From: Parabacteroides chinchillae
Lineage (GTDB): Bacteria > Bacteroidota > Bacteroidia > Bacteroidales > Tannerellaceae
Length of the DNA: 64,000 nt
Direction of reading: 5' to 3'
NCBI RefSeq assembly: GCF_900108035.1
Contig: NZ_FNVS01000003.1
Coordinates: 124,001 to 188,000, forward strand
Made by a program: the position numbers and the translations under genes. How positions within the stretch are numbered: position 1 is the stretch's first letter; every line of letters begins with the position of its first letter. Shown in pieces: positions 33,481 through 43,200 of the stretch. A model generated the notes under the pieces. It worked only from the letters and a program-made list of their open reading frames with translations, did not search any database and was not told the DNA's origin.

Positions 33481-35181
33481 ATGGATACACATAAGATAAC
33501 CGGTTCGGAAGCTTTGCTGAAGGCGCTGATTGCTGAAGGAGTAGATACTATCTTCGGTTATCCGGGCGGACAGGCGATACCTATTTATGATAGTTTATAT
33601 GATTACAGAGATAAATTAAGACATATACTGGTGCGCCATGAGCAAGGCGCTACGCATGCAGCTCAGGGTTATGCCCGTGTTTCTGGTAAAGTAGGAGTGA
33701 CATTGGTTACTTCAGGTCCCGGAGCAACCAATACTATTACAGGCATAGCCGATGCGATGATGGATAGTACGCCAATGGTAGTAATTGCCGGACAGGTACC
33801 ATCACCATTATTGGGAACGGATGCTTTCCAGGAAGTAGATGTCATTGGTATTGCACAACCTATTACCAAATGGGCTTATCAGGTTCGTAAACCCGAAGAA
33901 ATTGCCTGGGCTGTTTCGCGTGCATTTTATATTGCATCAACCGGCCGTCCTGGCCCGGTTGTGCTTGATATAGCAAAGGATGCTCAGGTTGGTTTACTGG
34001 AATATGAATATAAAAAAGTAGATTATATCCGTAGCTACCAACCGGAACCAGATATAAAGAAAGAAAGGATTGAAGAAGCAGCGAGCCTTATCAATAATGC
34101 TGAAAAACCATTTTGTTTGGTAGGACAGGGCGTTGTGTTGGGTGGCGCGGAAGAAGAATTGAAAACATTCCTGTTAAAGAATGATATACCGGCAGGTTCA
34201 ACAGTTCTTGGCTTGTCGGCTTTGCCTTCTGACTTTTCTTTAAATAAAGGAATGCTTGGCATGCATGGAAATGTGGGTCCGAACCGTAAAACGAACGAAT
34301 GCGATGTGTTAATTGCTATCGGTATGCGTTTTGACGACCGTGTAACCGGGGATTTGAAAACTTATGCTAAACAGGCAAAAATAATTCATCTGGATATCGA
34401 TAATTCGGAAATAGGAAAGAATGTTCCTGTAGACGTAAAAGTGCTGGGTAATGCTAAACATTCTATACCGATGATTACCGCCTTATTGGAAGAACGTAAA
34501 CGTCCTGAATGGAATGCCGAATTTGAACCGGATGAAAAGGAAGAATACGAAAAAGTGATCGGCAAGGAACTTTATCCTTCCGAAGGCAAACTGAAGATGG
34601 GTGAAGTAGTCCGTAAAGTATCTGAAGCAACGGGCAATGATGCTGTGTTGGTTACAGACGTAGGCCAAAATCAGATGATGGGTGTGCGCTATTTCAAATA
34701 TAAACAAACCCGCAGTGTAGTAACATCTGGTGGTTTGGGAACAATGGGCTATGGTCTTCCTGCAGCGATTGGTGCGAAACTGGGCGCTCCTGAACGTACG
34801 GTTTGTTTTTTTACCGGTGATGGCGGCATCCAGATGACGATTCAGGAGCTGGGGACTATCATGCAGGAAAATCTGAATGTGAAAGTTATTGTTCTTAATA
34901 ATGATTTCTTAGGTATGGTGCGCCAGTGGCAGGAATTATTCTTCCACGAACGTTATTCAAATACGATAATGAAGAATCCGGATTTTGTTGGGATTGCTAA
35001 AGCTTATGGAATAGCCAGCCGTGCTGTTGATAAACGTGAAGAACTGGATGACGCGATTGCCGAAATGCTGAATCATGACGGTGCTTATGTATTGGTTGCC
35101 AATGTGGAAACCTGTGGTATGGTCTATCCGATGGTTCCGGCCGGGGGAAGTGTTACGAACATGATTTTAGGAGATAAGTAA
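33481..35181 (+). CDS. ilvB: acetolactate synthase large subunit
   Basis: 566 residues, thiamine-diphosphate enzyme. Catalytic Glu lies in RHEQGATHAAQGYAR, FAD-domain sequences in the middle, and the TDP-Mg motif GDGGIQMTIQELGTIMQENLNVKVIVLNND near the C-terminus. It condenses pyruvate with pyruvate or 2-oxobutyrate. It lies between ilvD and its regulatory subunit gene (12 bp downstream). Length is normal. Confidence 0.97.
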   Translation: MDTHKITGSEALLKALIAEGVDTIFGYPGGQAIPIYDSLYDYRDKLRHILVRHEQGATHAAQGYARVSGKVGVTLVTSGPGATNTITGIADAMMDSTPMVVIAGQVPSPLLGTDAFQEVDVIGIAQPITKWAYQVRKPEEIAWAVSRAFYIASTGRPGPVVLDIAKDAQVGLLEYEYKKVDYIRSYQPEPDIKKERIEEAASLINNAEKPFCLVGQGVVLGGAEEELKTFLLKNDIPAGSTVLGLSALPSDFSLNKGMLGMHGNVGPNRKTNECDVLIAIGMRFDDRVTGDLKTYAKQAKIIHLDIDNSEIGKNVPVDVKVLGNAKHSIPMITALLEERKRPEWNAEFEPDEKEEYEKVIGKELYPSEGKLKMGEVVRKVSEATGNDAVLVTDVGQNQMMGVRYFKYKQTRSVVTSGGLGTMGYGLPAAIGAKLGAPERTVCFFTGDGGIQMTIQELGTIMQENLNVKVIVLNNDFLGMVRQWQELFFHERYSNTIMKNPDFVGIAKAYGIASRAVDKREELDDAIAEMLNHDGAYVLVANVETCGMVYPMVPAGGSVTNMILGDK

Positions 35182-35193
35182 GGAAGAACAGTT

Positions 35194-35748
35194 ATGAATA
35201 TAAAGAAATTATATACCGTTATCATCTTTTCGGAGAATACCGTTGGCCTTTTGAACCAGATTACGATTATCTTTACGCGCCGGCAGCTGAATATAGAGAC
35301 ACTTTCAGTTTCGCCTTCAGCTATTGCCGGTATCCATAAGTTCACAATTACGACTTTTGCCGATGAGGATATGATTGACAAGGTTGTAAAACAGATTGAC
35401 AAGCGTGTTGATATTCTGAAAGCTTACTATAATACGGATGAAGATCTGGTATATCAGGAAATAGCTCTCTATAAGTTGAGTACCGAGCTTTTTATCAAGA
35501 TGGGAACGGTGGAAGACCTGATTCGTAAGTATAATGCCCGTATTTTGGAAATGAACGAAGATTGCGTTGTATTGGAAAAGAGTGGTCATTATGATGAGAC
35601 ACAGGCTTTGTTTGAAGAACTTAGCGGGTCTATCGGCGTTTTGCAGTTTATTCGTTCCGGGCGCGTGGCTATCACGAAAAGTAAAGTCGAACGCTTGAGT
35701 GATATGTTGGCAGATATGGAACGTAAATTGCAAGGAAGACAACAGTAA
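35194..35748 (+). CDS. ilvN: acetolactate synthase small (regulatory) subunit
   Basis: 184 residues with an N-terminal ACT domain (YTVIIFSENTVGLLNQITIIFTRRQLNIETLSVSPSAI) and a C-terminal ACT-like domain. It would give valine feedback control and full activity to the large subunit. It starts 12 bp after ilvB and is followed after 11 bp by the thioesterase gene. Confidence 0.93.
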   Translation: MNIKKLYTVIIFSENTVGLLNQITIIFTRRQLNIETLSVSPSAIAGIHKFTITTFADEDMIDKVVKQIDKRVDILKAYYNTDEDLVYQEIALYKLSTELFIKMGTVEDLIRKYNARILEMNEDCVVLEKSGHYDETQALFEELSGSIGVLQFIRSGRVAITKSKVERLSDMLADMERKLQGRQQ

Positions 35749-35759
35749 TAAAGGTAGAT

Positions 35760-36485
35760 ATGGAGAAAGTAGGAGTATTTCATTTTGATGCCGAGTCGTA
35801 CCAAATGGATTTTAGAGGTCGTGTTACGATTCCAATGATAGGTAATTACTTGATTCATGCAGCTTCGGCACATGCGGCAGGACGTGGTTTCGGGTATGAC
35901 GATATGACGGAGAGGCATACTGCCTGGGTTCTGTCCCGTTTGGCTCTTGAAGTGACTGAATATCCGAAAAATGCCCAATCTATAACGGTTTATACTTGGG
36001 TGGATGAGGTAGGCCGACTCTTTACCAGCCGTTGCTTTGAGCTGGCGGATGGTGAAGGAAAAACATTTGGTTTTGCCCGTTCTATCTGGGCGGCTATCGA
36101 TTTGGAATCGCGTCGTCCTACTTTGTTGGATGTGGAAGGGTTGAGCATATATATATCCGATCGTATTTGTCCAATAGAAAAGCCTGGAAAGATTCTCCCG
36201 GTAGAGAATAAAACAGAAGGTGTCCCTTACATGGTGAAGTATAGCGACCTGGATATAAACGGACATTTGAATAGCATTAAATATATGGAACATTTACTAG
36301 ACCTGTTTGACATTAATATGTTCCGCGAAAAAGAGGTAAACCGTTTTGAAATAGCTTATCAGGCAGAAGGCAAATACGGTATGATGCTGGGATTGCATTC
36401 TATTGAAACAATCCCTGGTAAGTATGATATGGCTATATGCCATGAAGGCAAGGCTATTTGTCGTGCGGCGGTTACCTGGAAATAG
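35760..36485 (+). CDS. acyl-ACP thioesterase in ilv operon
   Basis: 241 residues with two hotdog domains of the acyl-ACP thioesterase family (FatA/FatB-like). The first domain has MDFRGRVTIPMIGNYLIHAAS, the second the catalytic-type Asp/Asn/His segment SDLDINGHLNSIKYMEHLLD. It should release free fatty acids from acyl carrier protein. It sits tightly inside the ilv operon, 11 bp after ilvN and 39 bp before ilvC, so its expression would follow branched-chain amino acid supply. A link to branched-chain fatty acid metabolism is inference. Confidence 0.85.
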   Translation: MEKVGVFHFDAESYQMDFRGRVTIPMIGNYLIHAASAHAAGRGFGYDDMTERHTAWVLSRLALEVTEYPKNAQSITVYTWVDEVGRLFTSRCFELADGEGKTFGFARSIWAAIDLESRRPTLLDVEGLSIYISDRICPIEKPGKILPVENKTEGVPYMVKYSDLDINGHLNSIKYMEHLLDLFDINMFREKEVNRFEIAYQAEGKYGMMLGLHSIETIPGKYDMAICHEGKAICRAAVTWK

Positions 36486-36524
36486 AATTTTTATTAATAC
36501 ATTATATTTTAATAGTAAAAGAAA

Positions 36525-37568
36525 ATGGCAGTAATGAATTTTGGCGGTGTAGACGAAAATGTTGTTACCCGCGAAGAATTTCCGTTGGAAAAGGCAAGAG
36601 AAGTGTTGAAAGATGAAGTTATCGCAGTAATTGGTTATGGTGTTCAGGGACCAGGGCAGAGTTTGAACTTACGTGATAACGGATTTAATGTTATCGTTGG
36701 ACAGCGCAAAGGTAAGACTTATGATAAGGCAGTAGCTGACGGTTGGGTACCGGGAGAAACACTGTTCGACATAGAAGAAGCTTGTGCAAAAGCTACAATT
36801 ATTCAGGTTCTTCTTTCAGATGCAGCACAGATTGAAGTATGGCCACGTATAAAGAAATACCTGACTCCGGGGAAAGCATTGTACTTTTCTCATGGTTTCG
36901 CTATTACGTACAAAGAGCGTACTAATATTATACCTCCTGCAGACGTAGACGTAATTCTGGTTGCTCCGAAAGGTTCGGGAACTTCCCTTCGCCGTATGTT
37001 TCTTCAGGGACGTGGGTTGAACTCAAGTTATGCTATCTTCCAAGATGCTACAGGTCGTGCTTTCGACCGTGTTGTGGCTTTGGGTATCGGTGTTGGTTCT
37101 GGTTATTTGTTTGAAACGACATTCAAGAAAGAAGTATACTCCGATCTGACAGGTGAACGCGGTACTTTGATGGGAGCTATTCAAGGTTTGCTGCTGGCTC
37201 AGTACGAAACGTTGCGTGAACATGGACATGAACCTTCTGAAGCGTTCAATGAAACTGTTGAAGAATTGACTCAATCATTGATGCCTTTGTTTGCTGAAAA
37301 CGGTATGGACTGGATGTATGCAAACTGTTCAACTACAGCCCAGCGTGGTGCTTTGGATTGGATGGGGCCGTTCCATGATGCAACAAAACCTGTATTTGAA
37401 AAGCTATATAGCGAAGTTGCCTGTGGCAACGAAGCCCAGCGCTCTATTGATACAAACAGCAAACCTGATTATCGCGAAGGTTTGGAAAAAGAATTGAAAG
37501 CTCTTCGTGAAAGCGAAATGTGGCGTGCAGGTGCTGTAGTACGTAAATTGCGTCCGGAAAATAATTAA
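36525..37568 (+). CDS. ilvC: ketol-acid reductoisomerase
   Basis: 347 residues, class I KARI. The Rossmann motif reads GYGVQGPGQSLNLRDNGFNVIVGQRKG; the catalytic domain carries DLTGERGTLMGAIQG and the Glu in ETVEELTQS. It performs the Mg-dependent alkyl migration and NAD(P)H reduction of acetolactate. It is the last gene before a strong terminator. Confidence 0.96.
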   Translation: MAVMNFGGVDENVVTREEFPLEKAREVLKDEVIAVIGYGVQGPGQSLNLRDNGFNVIVGQRKGKTYDKAVADGWVPGETLFDIEEACAKATIIQVLLSDAAQIEVWPRIKKYLTPGKALYFSHGFAITYKERTNIIPPADVDVILVAPKGSGTSLRRMFLQGRGLNSSYAIFQDATGRAFDRVVALGIGVGSGYLFETTFKKEVYSDLTGERGTLMGAIQGLLLAQYETLREHGHEPSEAFNETVEELTQSLMPLFAENGMDWMYANCSTTAQRGALDWMGPFHDATKPVFEKLYSEVACGNEAQRSIDTNSKPDYREGLEKELKALRESEMWRAGAVVRKLRPENN

Positions 37569-37591
37569 TTATATTCAGAATTTATGGTGAT

Positions 37592-37623
37592 AAAAAAGGC
37601 AGAGAGCATTCTCCGCCTTTTTT
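37592..37623 (+). terminator. terminator of ilv operon
   Basis: AAAAAAGGC-A-GAG pairs with CTC-C-GCCTTTTTT around AGCATT, with an inner mismatch and a T-run. Confidence 0.85.
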
Positions 37624-37790
37624 ATTATCTCCAAAAATAAAAATATTTAGTCCATGAGGGAAAATATTAGGTAAACACATCTGGTTATAAGAAACTGTTT
37701 TGAATTTATTGAATACTTTTTTTAAGTATGATTTGACAGTAACTTATCCCTGTTTATCAGTGAAGTTGGTTGGATAATTACTTATAAAAA

Positions 37791-37856
37791 TCATAGTTAT
37801 GATTTTAACGGATCATAGTTATGACTAAAAAAAGTCATAACTATGAAATGTCATAA
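37791..37856. repeat. phased palindrome array TCATAGTTATGA
   Basis: Three full 12-bp near-palindromes are at 37791-37802, 37813-37824 (direct) and 37835-37846 (inverted form TCATAACTATGA), with start-to-start spacing of exactly 22 bp each. A partial TCATAA is at 37851-37856. The second and third units form a perfect 13-bp inverted repeat (CATAGTTATGACT/AGTCATAACTATG) around A6. Two-turn phasing suggests an operator for a dimeric regulator on one DNA face. Confidence 0.6.
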
Positions 37857-37901
37857 TTCAAAAATAATCCTCATATATGCATTAGCCAAAGTCATCGCAT
37901 T

Positions 37902-38057
37902 ATGAAATCAAATCAATTAACCGTACCTGTAACCGGAAGCCTGAAACGCGTACAAATCTCCAATCCATTTACTTGGTTGAATCTTGCCAGGGTTTATTCT
38001 TTCTTATCTTTCGGTGCAATTGATTGCAATGAAAGAGAAGCATGGCATTCATGGTGA
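37902..38057 (+). pseudogene. truncated 51-codon reading frame
   Basis: An ATG frame of 51 codons. Its first 30 residues look protein-like (VPVTGSLKRVQISNPFTWLNLA), recalling the N-terminus of small integral-membrane families, but it ends soon after in sequence that is antisense to the DUF134 gene (overlap 64 bp). It sits 45 bp behind the palindrome array. I read it as the remnant of a gene once controlled by that array; it could also be chance. Confidence 0.3.
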
Positions 38058-38839
38058 TGTTCATGGGACGAACAGCCTATGCCGGAATCTGTAATTTTCC
38101 CGCGCAGATAGTCAGTGGCAACATCCAGAATATTTCCGGAACAACCTCTCATTACTTTTATATGGTGAGATGTAAGGACGTTCAAAGCTCCTTGTCCCAT
38201 ATTCCCTGCCAGCATTACACTTACACCCATGTTTTCCAATTCTTCTGCGATATTGGATTTACATCCACATCCTTGCGGAGAAGGAATAGTCTCACTGCTT
38301 AGAATTTGATTGTCTTGCCCTACTGTCAAAATTGTGTAATACTCACAGTGACCGAAATGGTTATCAACCACATTGCCTTTGGTCGGAATTGCAATTTTCA
38401 TCATAATCTCATTTTTATTAATGTTAATATTACTTATGTTTGTGTCATCAGAGTGACATACAGGACATTTTATTTTGCGGATTTTAAGTGCAGGATCGAT
38501 ATTATTAAATAAAAAACCGCATACTCCACAACGGAACCATTCACTATCTGTGTACACTACTCCGCCTTTTATCATTATAGCAACACCACGAACCAATGCT
38601 TTGGCAATCTTTTGCCTAGCACTGGTATATATCCGACTAAGGGTCGGACGTGATACCCCCATTGAGACGGAAGCCTCTTGTTGGTTTTTCATTTCATAAT
38701 CACATAATCTTATAGCTTCATATTCTTCGAAATGCAAGAGTATAGTCTCTTTACAACAACTGTTGAAAGCTATCGGCTTAAATCCTGCAACAGAAGGCGT
38801 ATTGTTGATTTTGCGTATGTTCTTTGGACGTGGTGACAT
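37994..38839 (-). CDS. DUF134 HTH regulator fused to NifX/NafY-like domain
   Basis: 281 residues from ATG 38839 (MSPRPKN, the DUF134 N-terminus). Residues about 1-95 are DUF134 with an HTH (ASVSMGVSRPTLSRIYTSARQKIA). A zinc-ribbon-like segment with CGVC and CPVC follows. From about 155 a dinitrogenase-cofactor-type domain (IAIPTKG..VDNHFGHCEYYTI) continues to a Gly/Cys/His-rich tail. The combination suggests a transcription factor that senses a metal or Fe-S species. It has a minus-strand -7 (TATCTTTG, plus 38863-38870) and is divergent from the RND operon. The ATG at 38878 is within the promoter and is rejected. Confidence 0.85.
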   Translation of the reverse strand: MSPRPKNIRKINNTPSVAGFKPIAFNSCCKETILLHFEEYEAIRLCDYEMKNQQEASVSMGVSRPTLSRIYTSARQKIAKALVRGVAIMIKGGVVYTDSEWFRCGVCGFLFNNIDPALKIRKIKCPVCHSDDTNISNININKNEIMMKIAIPTKGNVVDNHFGHCEYYTILTVGQDNQILSSETIPSPQGCGCKSNIAEELENMGVSVMLAGNMGQGALNVLTSHHIKVMRGCSGNILDVATDYLRGKITDSGIGCSSHEHHHECHASLSLQSIAPKDKKE

Positions 38840-39045
38840 TGTATATTTACTATTTACAATCGCAAAGATAATGAACAAATGTTCAAAATAAAAACAACAA
38901 CAAAGTACTTTTCATAAATCTGTTTGAGTTATATTTGATCTGTAAATAACTGGACTGTACAGGTTCTTGATATTCGGGCAAGGATAGATATTGATTGGTG
39001 GCCTATGTTTCTTAAAACACTTAGTAACTATAAAATTAGAATAAT

Positions 39046-39055
39046 TCTCTAGAGA
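39046..39055. promoter_or_regulatory. palindrome TCTCTAGAGA upstream of RND operon
   Basis: A 10-bp perfect palindrome with flanking symmetry (ATTCTCTAGAGATT) ends 31 bp before the -7 element at 39087. This is a position where a repressor or activator would act. Confidence 0.3.
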
Positions 39056-39086
39056 TTCATACAAACAAGATTCGATTTTTATTTCT

Positions 39087-39094
39087 TACTTTTG
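39087..39094 (+). promoter_or_regulatory. -7 element of RND efflux operon
   Basis: TACTTTTG matches TAnnTTTG, 22 bp before the ATG at 39117; no clear -33. Confidence 0.55.
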
Positions 39095-39116
39095 CACTCA
39101 ATTTAATATTCAATAT

Positions 39117-40223
39117 ATGGTAAAAGCAAATATGAAAGGAATACAACTGATGGCTATCGTTAGTTGTACAATAGTGTGGATGGCATCCTGTAAACATGCT
39201 CCGGATGCGCAGATGAAAGCGTCTTACGCAACGATGAAAGTCTCTACCGCAGATAAAGAGTTGACTACACCCTATTCTGCTACAATTCGTGGTCGTCAAG
39301 ATATAGATATTTATCCGCAAGTATCGGGTACTATAGAACGACTCTGTGTAACAGAAGGGCAGGCAGTGCGAAAAGGGCAGTTGCTTTTTGTCATAGATCA
39401 AATTCCTTATAAAGCAGCTCTGAAAACAGCTCAAGCAAATGTAGAGGTTGCAAAAGCGGCTTTGAACACAGCCGAATTGAATTATAACAGCACAAAAGAA
39501 CTCTTTGCCCAAAAGGTTGTTTCCGAATTTAATTTGAAAACAAGCCAAAATAATTTTCTAACAGCAAAAGCTCAATTAGCACAGGCGGAGGCACAGGAGT
39601 TAAATGCTCGTAATAATCTTTCCTATACTGAAGTTAAAAGTCCGAGTGACGGAGTTATCGGTATGTTGCCTTATCGTGTTGGAGCATTGGTCAGTGCTAG
39701 TATTCCCCAACCGTTGACTACAGTTTCCGATAATTCAAACATGTATGTATATTTTTCTATGACTGAAAATCAGCTTTTAGCAATGAGCCGTCAATATAAA
39801 AGTATGGATGACGCTTTGGCTAATATGCCGGAAGTCACATTGAAACTGAACGACCAGTCTATTTATGAGCAGAAAGGAAAAATCGAATCTATCAGTGGAG
39901 TAATAGATCGGCAGACTGGTACGGTTGGCGTACGTGCTGTATTTCCAAACGAATTCCGTTTGCTTCATAGTGGAGCTTCCGGCAATGTACTTATTCCACA
40001 GGCTTATGATGACTGTATCATTATTCCGCAAGGCGCAACAGTGCGTTTGCAAGATAAAACTATTGTTTATAAAGTAGTGGACGGTAAAGCTGTTTCCACA
40101 TTAATTACCGTTGCCGAAATCAATGACGGTCGTGAATATATTGTACTTGACGGACTGAAAGTCGGTGAAGAAATTATATCCGAAGGAGCCGGGTTGGTTC
40201 GTGAAGGAACACAAGTTAAATAA
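39117..40223 (+). CDS. RND efflux periplasmic adaptor (MFP), lipoprotein
   Basis: 368 residues. Signal peptide with lipobox WMASC; an ATG at 39132 would give a tidier signal peptide (MKGIQLM) and is an alternative start. Barrel-sandwich/lipoyl halves (IYPQVSGTIERLCVTEGQAVRKGQLLFVID and SPSDGVIGMLPYRVGALV) flank an alpha-hairpin coiled coil (about 95-165). It bridges the inner-membrane pump and outer-membrane channel encoded next. The spacing to the pump gene is 11 bp. Confidence 0.93.
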   Translation: MVKANMKGIQLMAIVSCTIVWMASCKHAPDAQMKASYATMKVSTADKELTTPYSATIRGRQDIDIYPQVSGTIERLCVTEGQAVRKGQLLFVIDQIPYKAALKTAQANVEVAKAALNTAELNYNSTKELFAQKVVSEFNLKTSQNNFLTAKAQLAQAEAQELNARNNLSYTEVKSPSDGVIGMLPYRVGALVSASIPQPLTTVSDNSNMYVYFSMTENQLLAMSRQYKSMDDALANMPEVTLKLNDQSIYEQKGKIESISGVIDRQTGTVGVRAVFPNEFRLLHSGASGNVLIPQAYDDCIIIPQGATVRLQDKTIVYKVVDGKAVSTLITVAEINDGREYIVLDGLKVGEEIISEGAGLVREGTQVK

Positions 40224-40234
40224 AGAATCGAAGT

Positions 40235-43200
40235 ATGAAAGGAAACATATTTATCAAACGGCCTGTTATGGCCATTTCCATCTCTATTCTTATCTTGGCG
40301 ATTGGATTGATCTCTCTCTTCACTTTACCTGTCGAACAATATCCGGATATTGCTCCGCCTACAGTCCATGTATCGGCAAGTTATACCGGAGCAGATGCCG
40401 ATGCGGTGATGAATAGTGTCATCATGCCATTGGAAGAAAGTATCAATGGTGTAGAAAATATGATGTACATGACTTCTACTTCTACTAATGCAGGTTCGGC
40501 AACTATTGAAGTATATTTCAAACAGGGAACAGATCCTGACATGGCGGCGGTCAATGTGCAGAATCGTGTAACAAAAGCGCAAGGTTTATTACCGGCGGAG
40601 GTAACTCGTATAGGTGTCAGCACACAAAAACGGCAAACCAGCTTTTTGCAAATCGATGCTCTTGTAAGTCCTGACGGGCGCTATGATAAAACATTTCTTG
40701 GAAATTATCTAGACATCAACGTTATTCCTCGTATCAAACGTATTGAAGGTGTAGGTGATGTTATGGAGCTAGGCGATACTTACAGTATGCGTATCTGGTT
40801 GAATCCTGAACGTATGGCCCAATACGGCTTGATACCTTCAGATGTGACTGCCGTGTTGGGAGAGCAGAATATTGAGGCTCCAACCGGTTCGTTAGGCGAG
40901 AATTCGAAAAATGTGTTCCAATACACTATGAAATATCGTGGACGTCTGAAAAGTGTGGAAGAATTCCAGAATATCGTTGTACGTGCTCAAGAAGATGGTT
41001 CTGTATTACGTCTTAAAGATGTTGCTAAGGTAGAACTAGGGACATTAAGCTATGGTTTCGATAGCCAAATGGACGGTAAGCCTGCCGTTACATTTATGAT
41101 TTACCAAGTTGCAGGATCCAATGCTACAGAAGTAAATGAACGTATCTCTGCAGAATTAAAAAAGATGGAAGAAGAATTGCCTGCCGGTATGGAATTTATT
41201 ACAATGATGAGTTCTAACGACTTCCTTTTTGCCTCTATTTATAATGTAGTAGAAACATTGATTGTAGCGATCATACTTGTAATCCTTGTGGTATATTTCT
41301 TCCTTCAGGACTTTAAAAGTACATTTATCCCTTCTATTTCGATCATTGTTTCATTAATAGGAACATTTGCCTGTCTGACAGCAGCCGGATTTACCATCAA
41401 TATATTAACTTTATTTGCCTTGGTGCTTGCTATCGGTACGGTGGTGGATGACGCCATTGTGGTGGTGGAAGCTGTGCAAGCAAAATTCGATGCAGGCTAT
41501 ACATCGCCCTATCAGGCGACAAAAGACGCGATGGGAGATGTAACGATGGCTATTATTTCCTGTACGTGCGTATTTATGGCAGTGTTCGTACCTGTAACTT
41601 TTATGGGGGGAACTTCAGGTATCTTCTATACGCAGTTCGGTGTAACAATGGCCACGTCTGTGGGACTTTCCATGATTTGTGCGTTGACACTTTGTCCGGC
41701 TCTTTGTGCCATGATGATGCGTCCCAGCGATGGTAATAAAAGTGCTAAAAGTATTAACGGACGGGTACGTGCTGCTTATAATGCCTCGTTCAATGCCGTG
41801 TTGGGTAAATATAAAAAAGGTGTTATGTTTTTTATTCATCACCGTTGGATGGTGTGGGCAGGAATGATTGCATCCGTCATTTTATTGGGATGGCTGATCA
41901 GCAATACAAAAACAGGTCTTGTTCCACAGGAAGATCAGGGAACTATCATGGCTAATGTCGCTATTGCCCCGGGTAGTACGTTGGAAGAAACAACGAAAGT
42001 ATTGGATAAAGTAGAAAATATTTTAAAAAACACACCGGAAATTGAACACTACTCCCGTGTAGCTGGTTATGGTTTTTTGGCAGGGCAGGGAACTTCTTAC
42101 GGTATGGCTATCATTCGTTTGAAGAATTGGAATGAACGTAAAGGCAGTGAACATGTTTCCGATGCGGTAGTAGCACGTTTGAATGCACAATTCGCTCAAA
42201 TTAAAGAAGCACAGATATTCTGTTTCCAGCCGGGTATGATACCAGGATACGGTTTAGGTAACTCTATTGAGCTGAATTTGCAAGATCGTACGGGTGGGGA
42301 CATGAGTACGTTCTACAAGAATGCCATGCAGTATATCGGAGCCTTAAACCAACGCCCTGAAATAGCAATGGCTTATACGTCGTATGCCATGAATTTTCCT
42401 CAGATAGCAGTAGATGTGGATGCTGCCAAATGTAAACGTGCAGGCATCTCGCCTTCGGCAGTACTTGATGTATTGGGCAGTTATTGTGGTGGATCATACA
42501 TTTCCAACTATAATCAGTTTGGGAAAGTATATCGAGTGATGTCGCAAGCTTCACCGGAATACCGCCTTGATGAACAGGCCCTAAATAATATGTTCGTACG
42601 AAATGGTACGGAAATGGCTCCTATAAGTCAGTTTGTAACTCTAAAAAGAGTACTTGGTCCCGAAGTAGCCAACCGTTTTAACCTTTTTAGCTGTATTACT
42701 GTCAATGTGAATCCGGTACCAGGATATTCTACAGGTGAAGTACAGAAAGCTATTGAGGAAGTAGCTTCACAAATGTTACCTACGGGTTACGGTTACGAAT
42801 ATGGTGGTATGGCGCGTGAAGAAGCTAGTAGCGGAGGTTCACAAACGCTCTTTATTTATGCAGTCTGCATCCTGCTCATTTATTTGATTCTGGCTTGCCT
42901 ATACGAAAGTTTCTTGGTTCCGTGGGCTGTCATTCTTTCTGTGCCGTTTGGTTTGATGGGGTCATTCCTGTTTGCTAAATTATTCGGATTAGAAAACAAC
43001 ATCTATTTGCAGACAGGTGTAATCATGTTGATAGGTCTTTTAGCCAAGACTGCGATTTTGATTACAGAGTTTGCTGTTGAGCGTCGTCGTCAAGGAATGG
43101 GAATAATAGAATCTGCATATTCGGCAGCTCAAGCTCGTTTGCGTCCGATTTTGATGACTGTGCTTACAATGATCTTCGGTATGCTTCCGTTGATGTTTTC

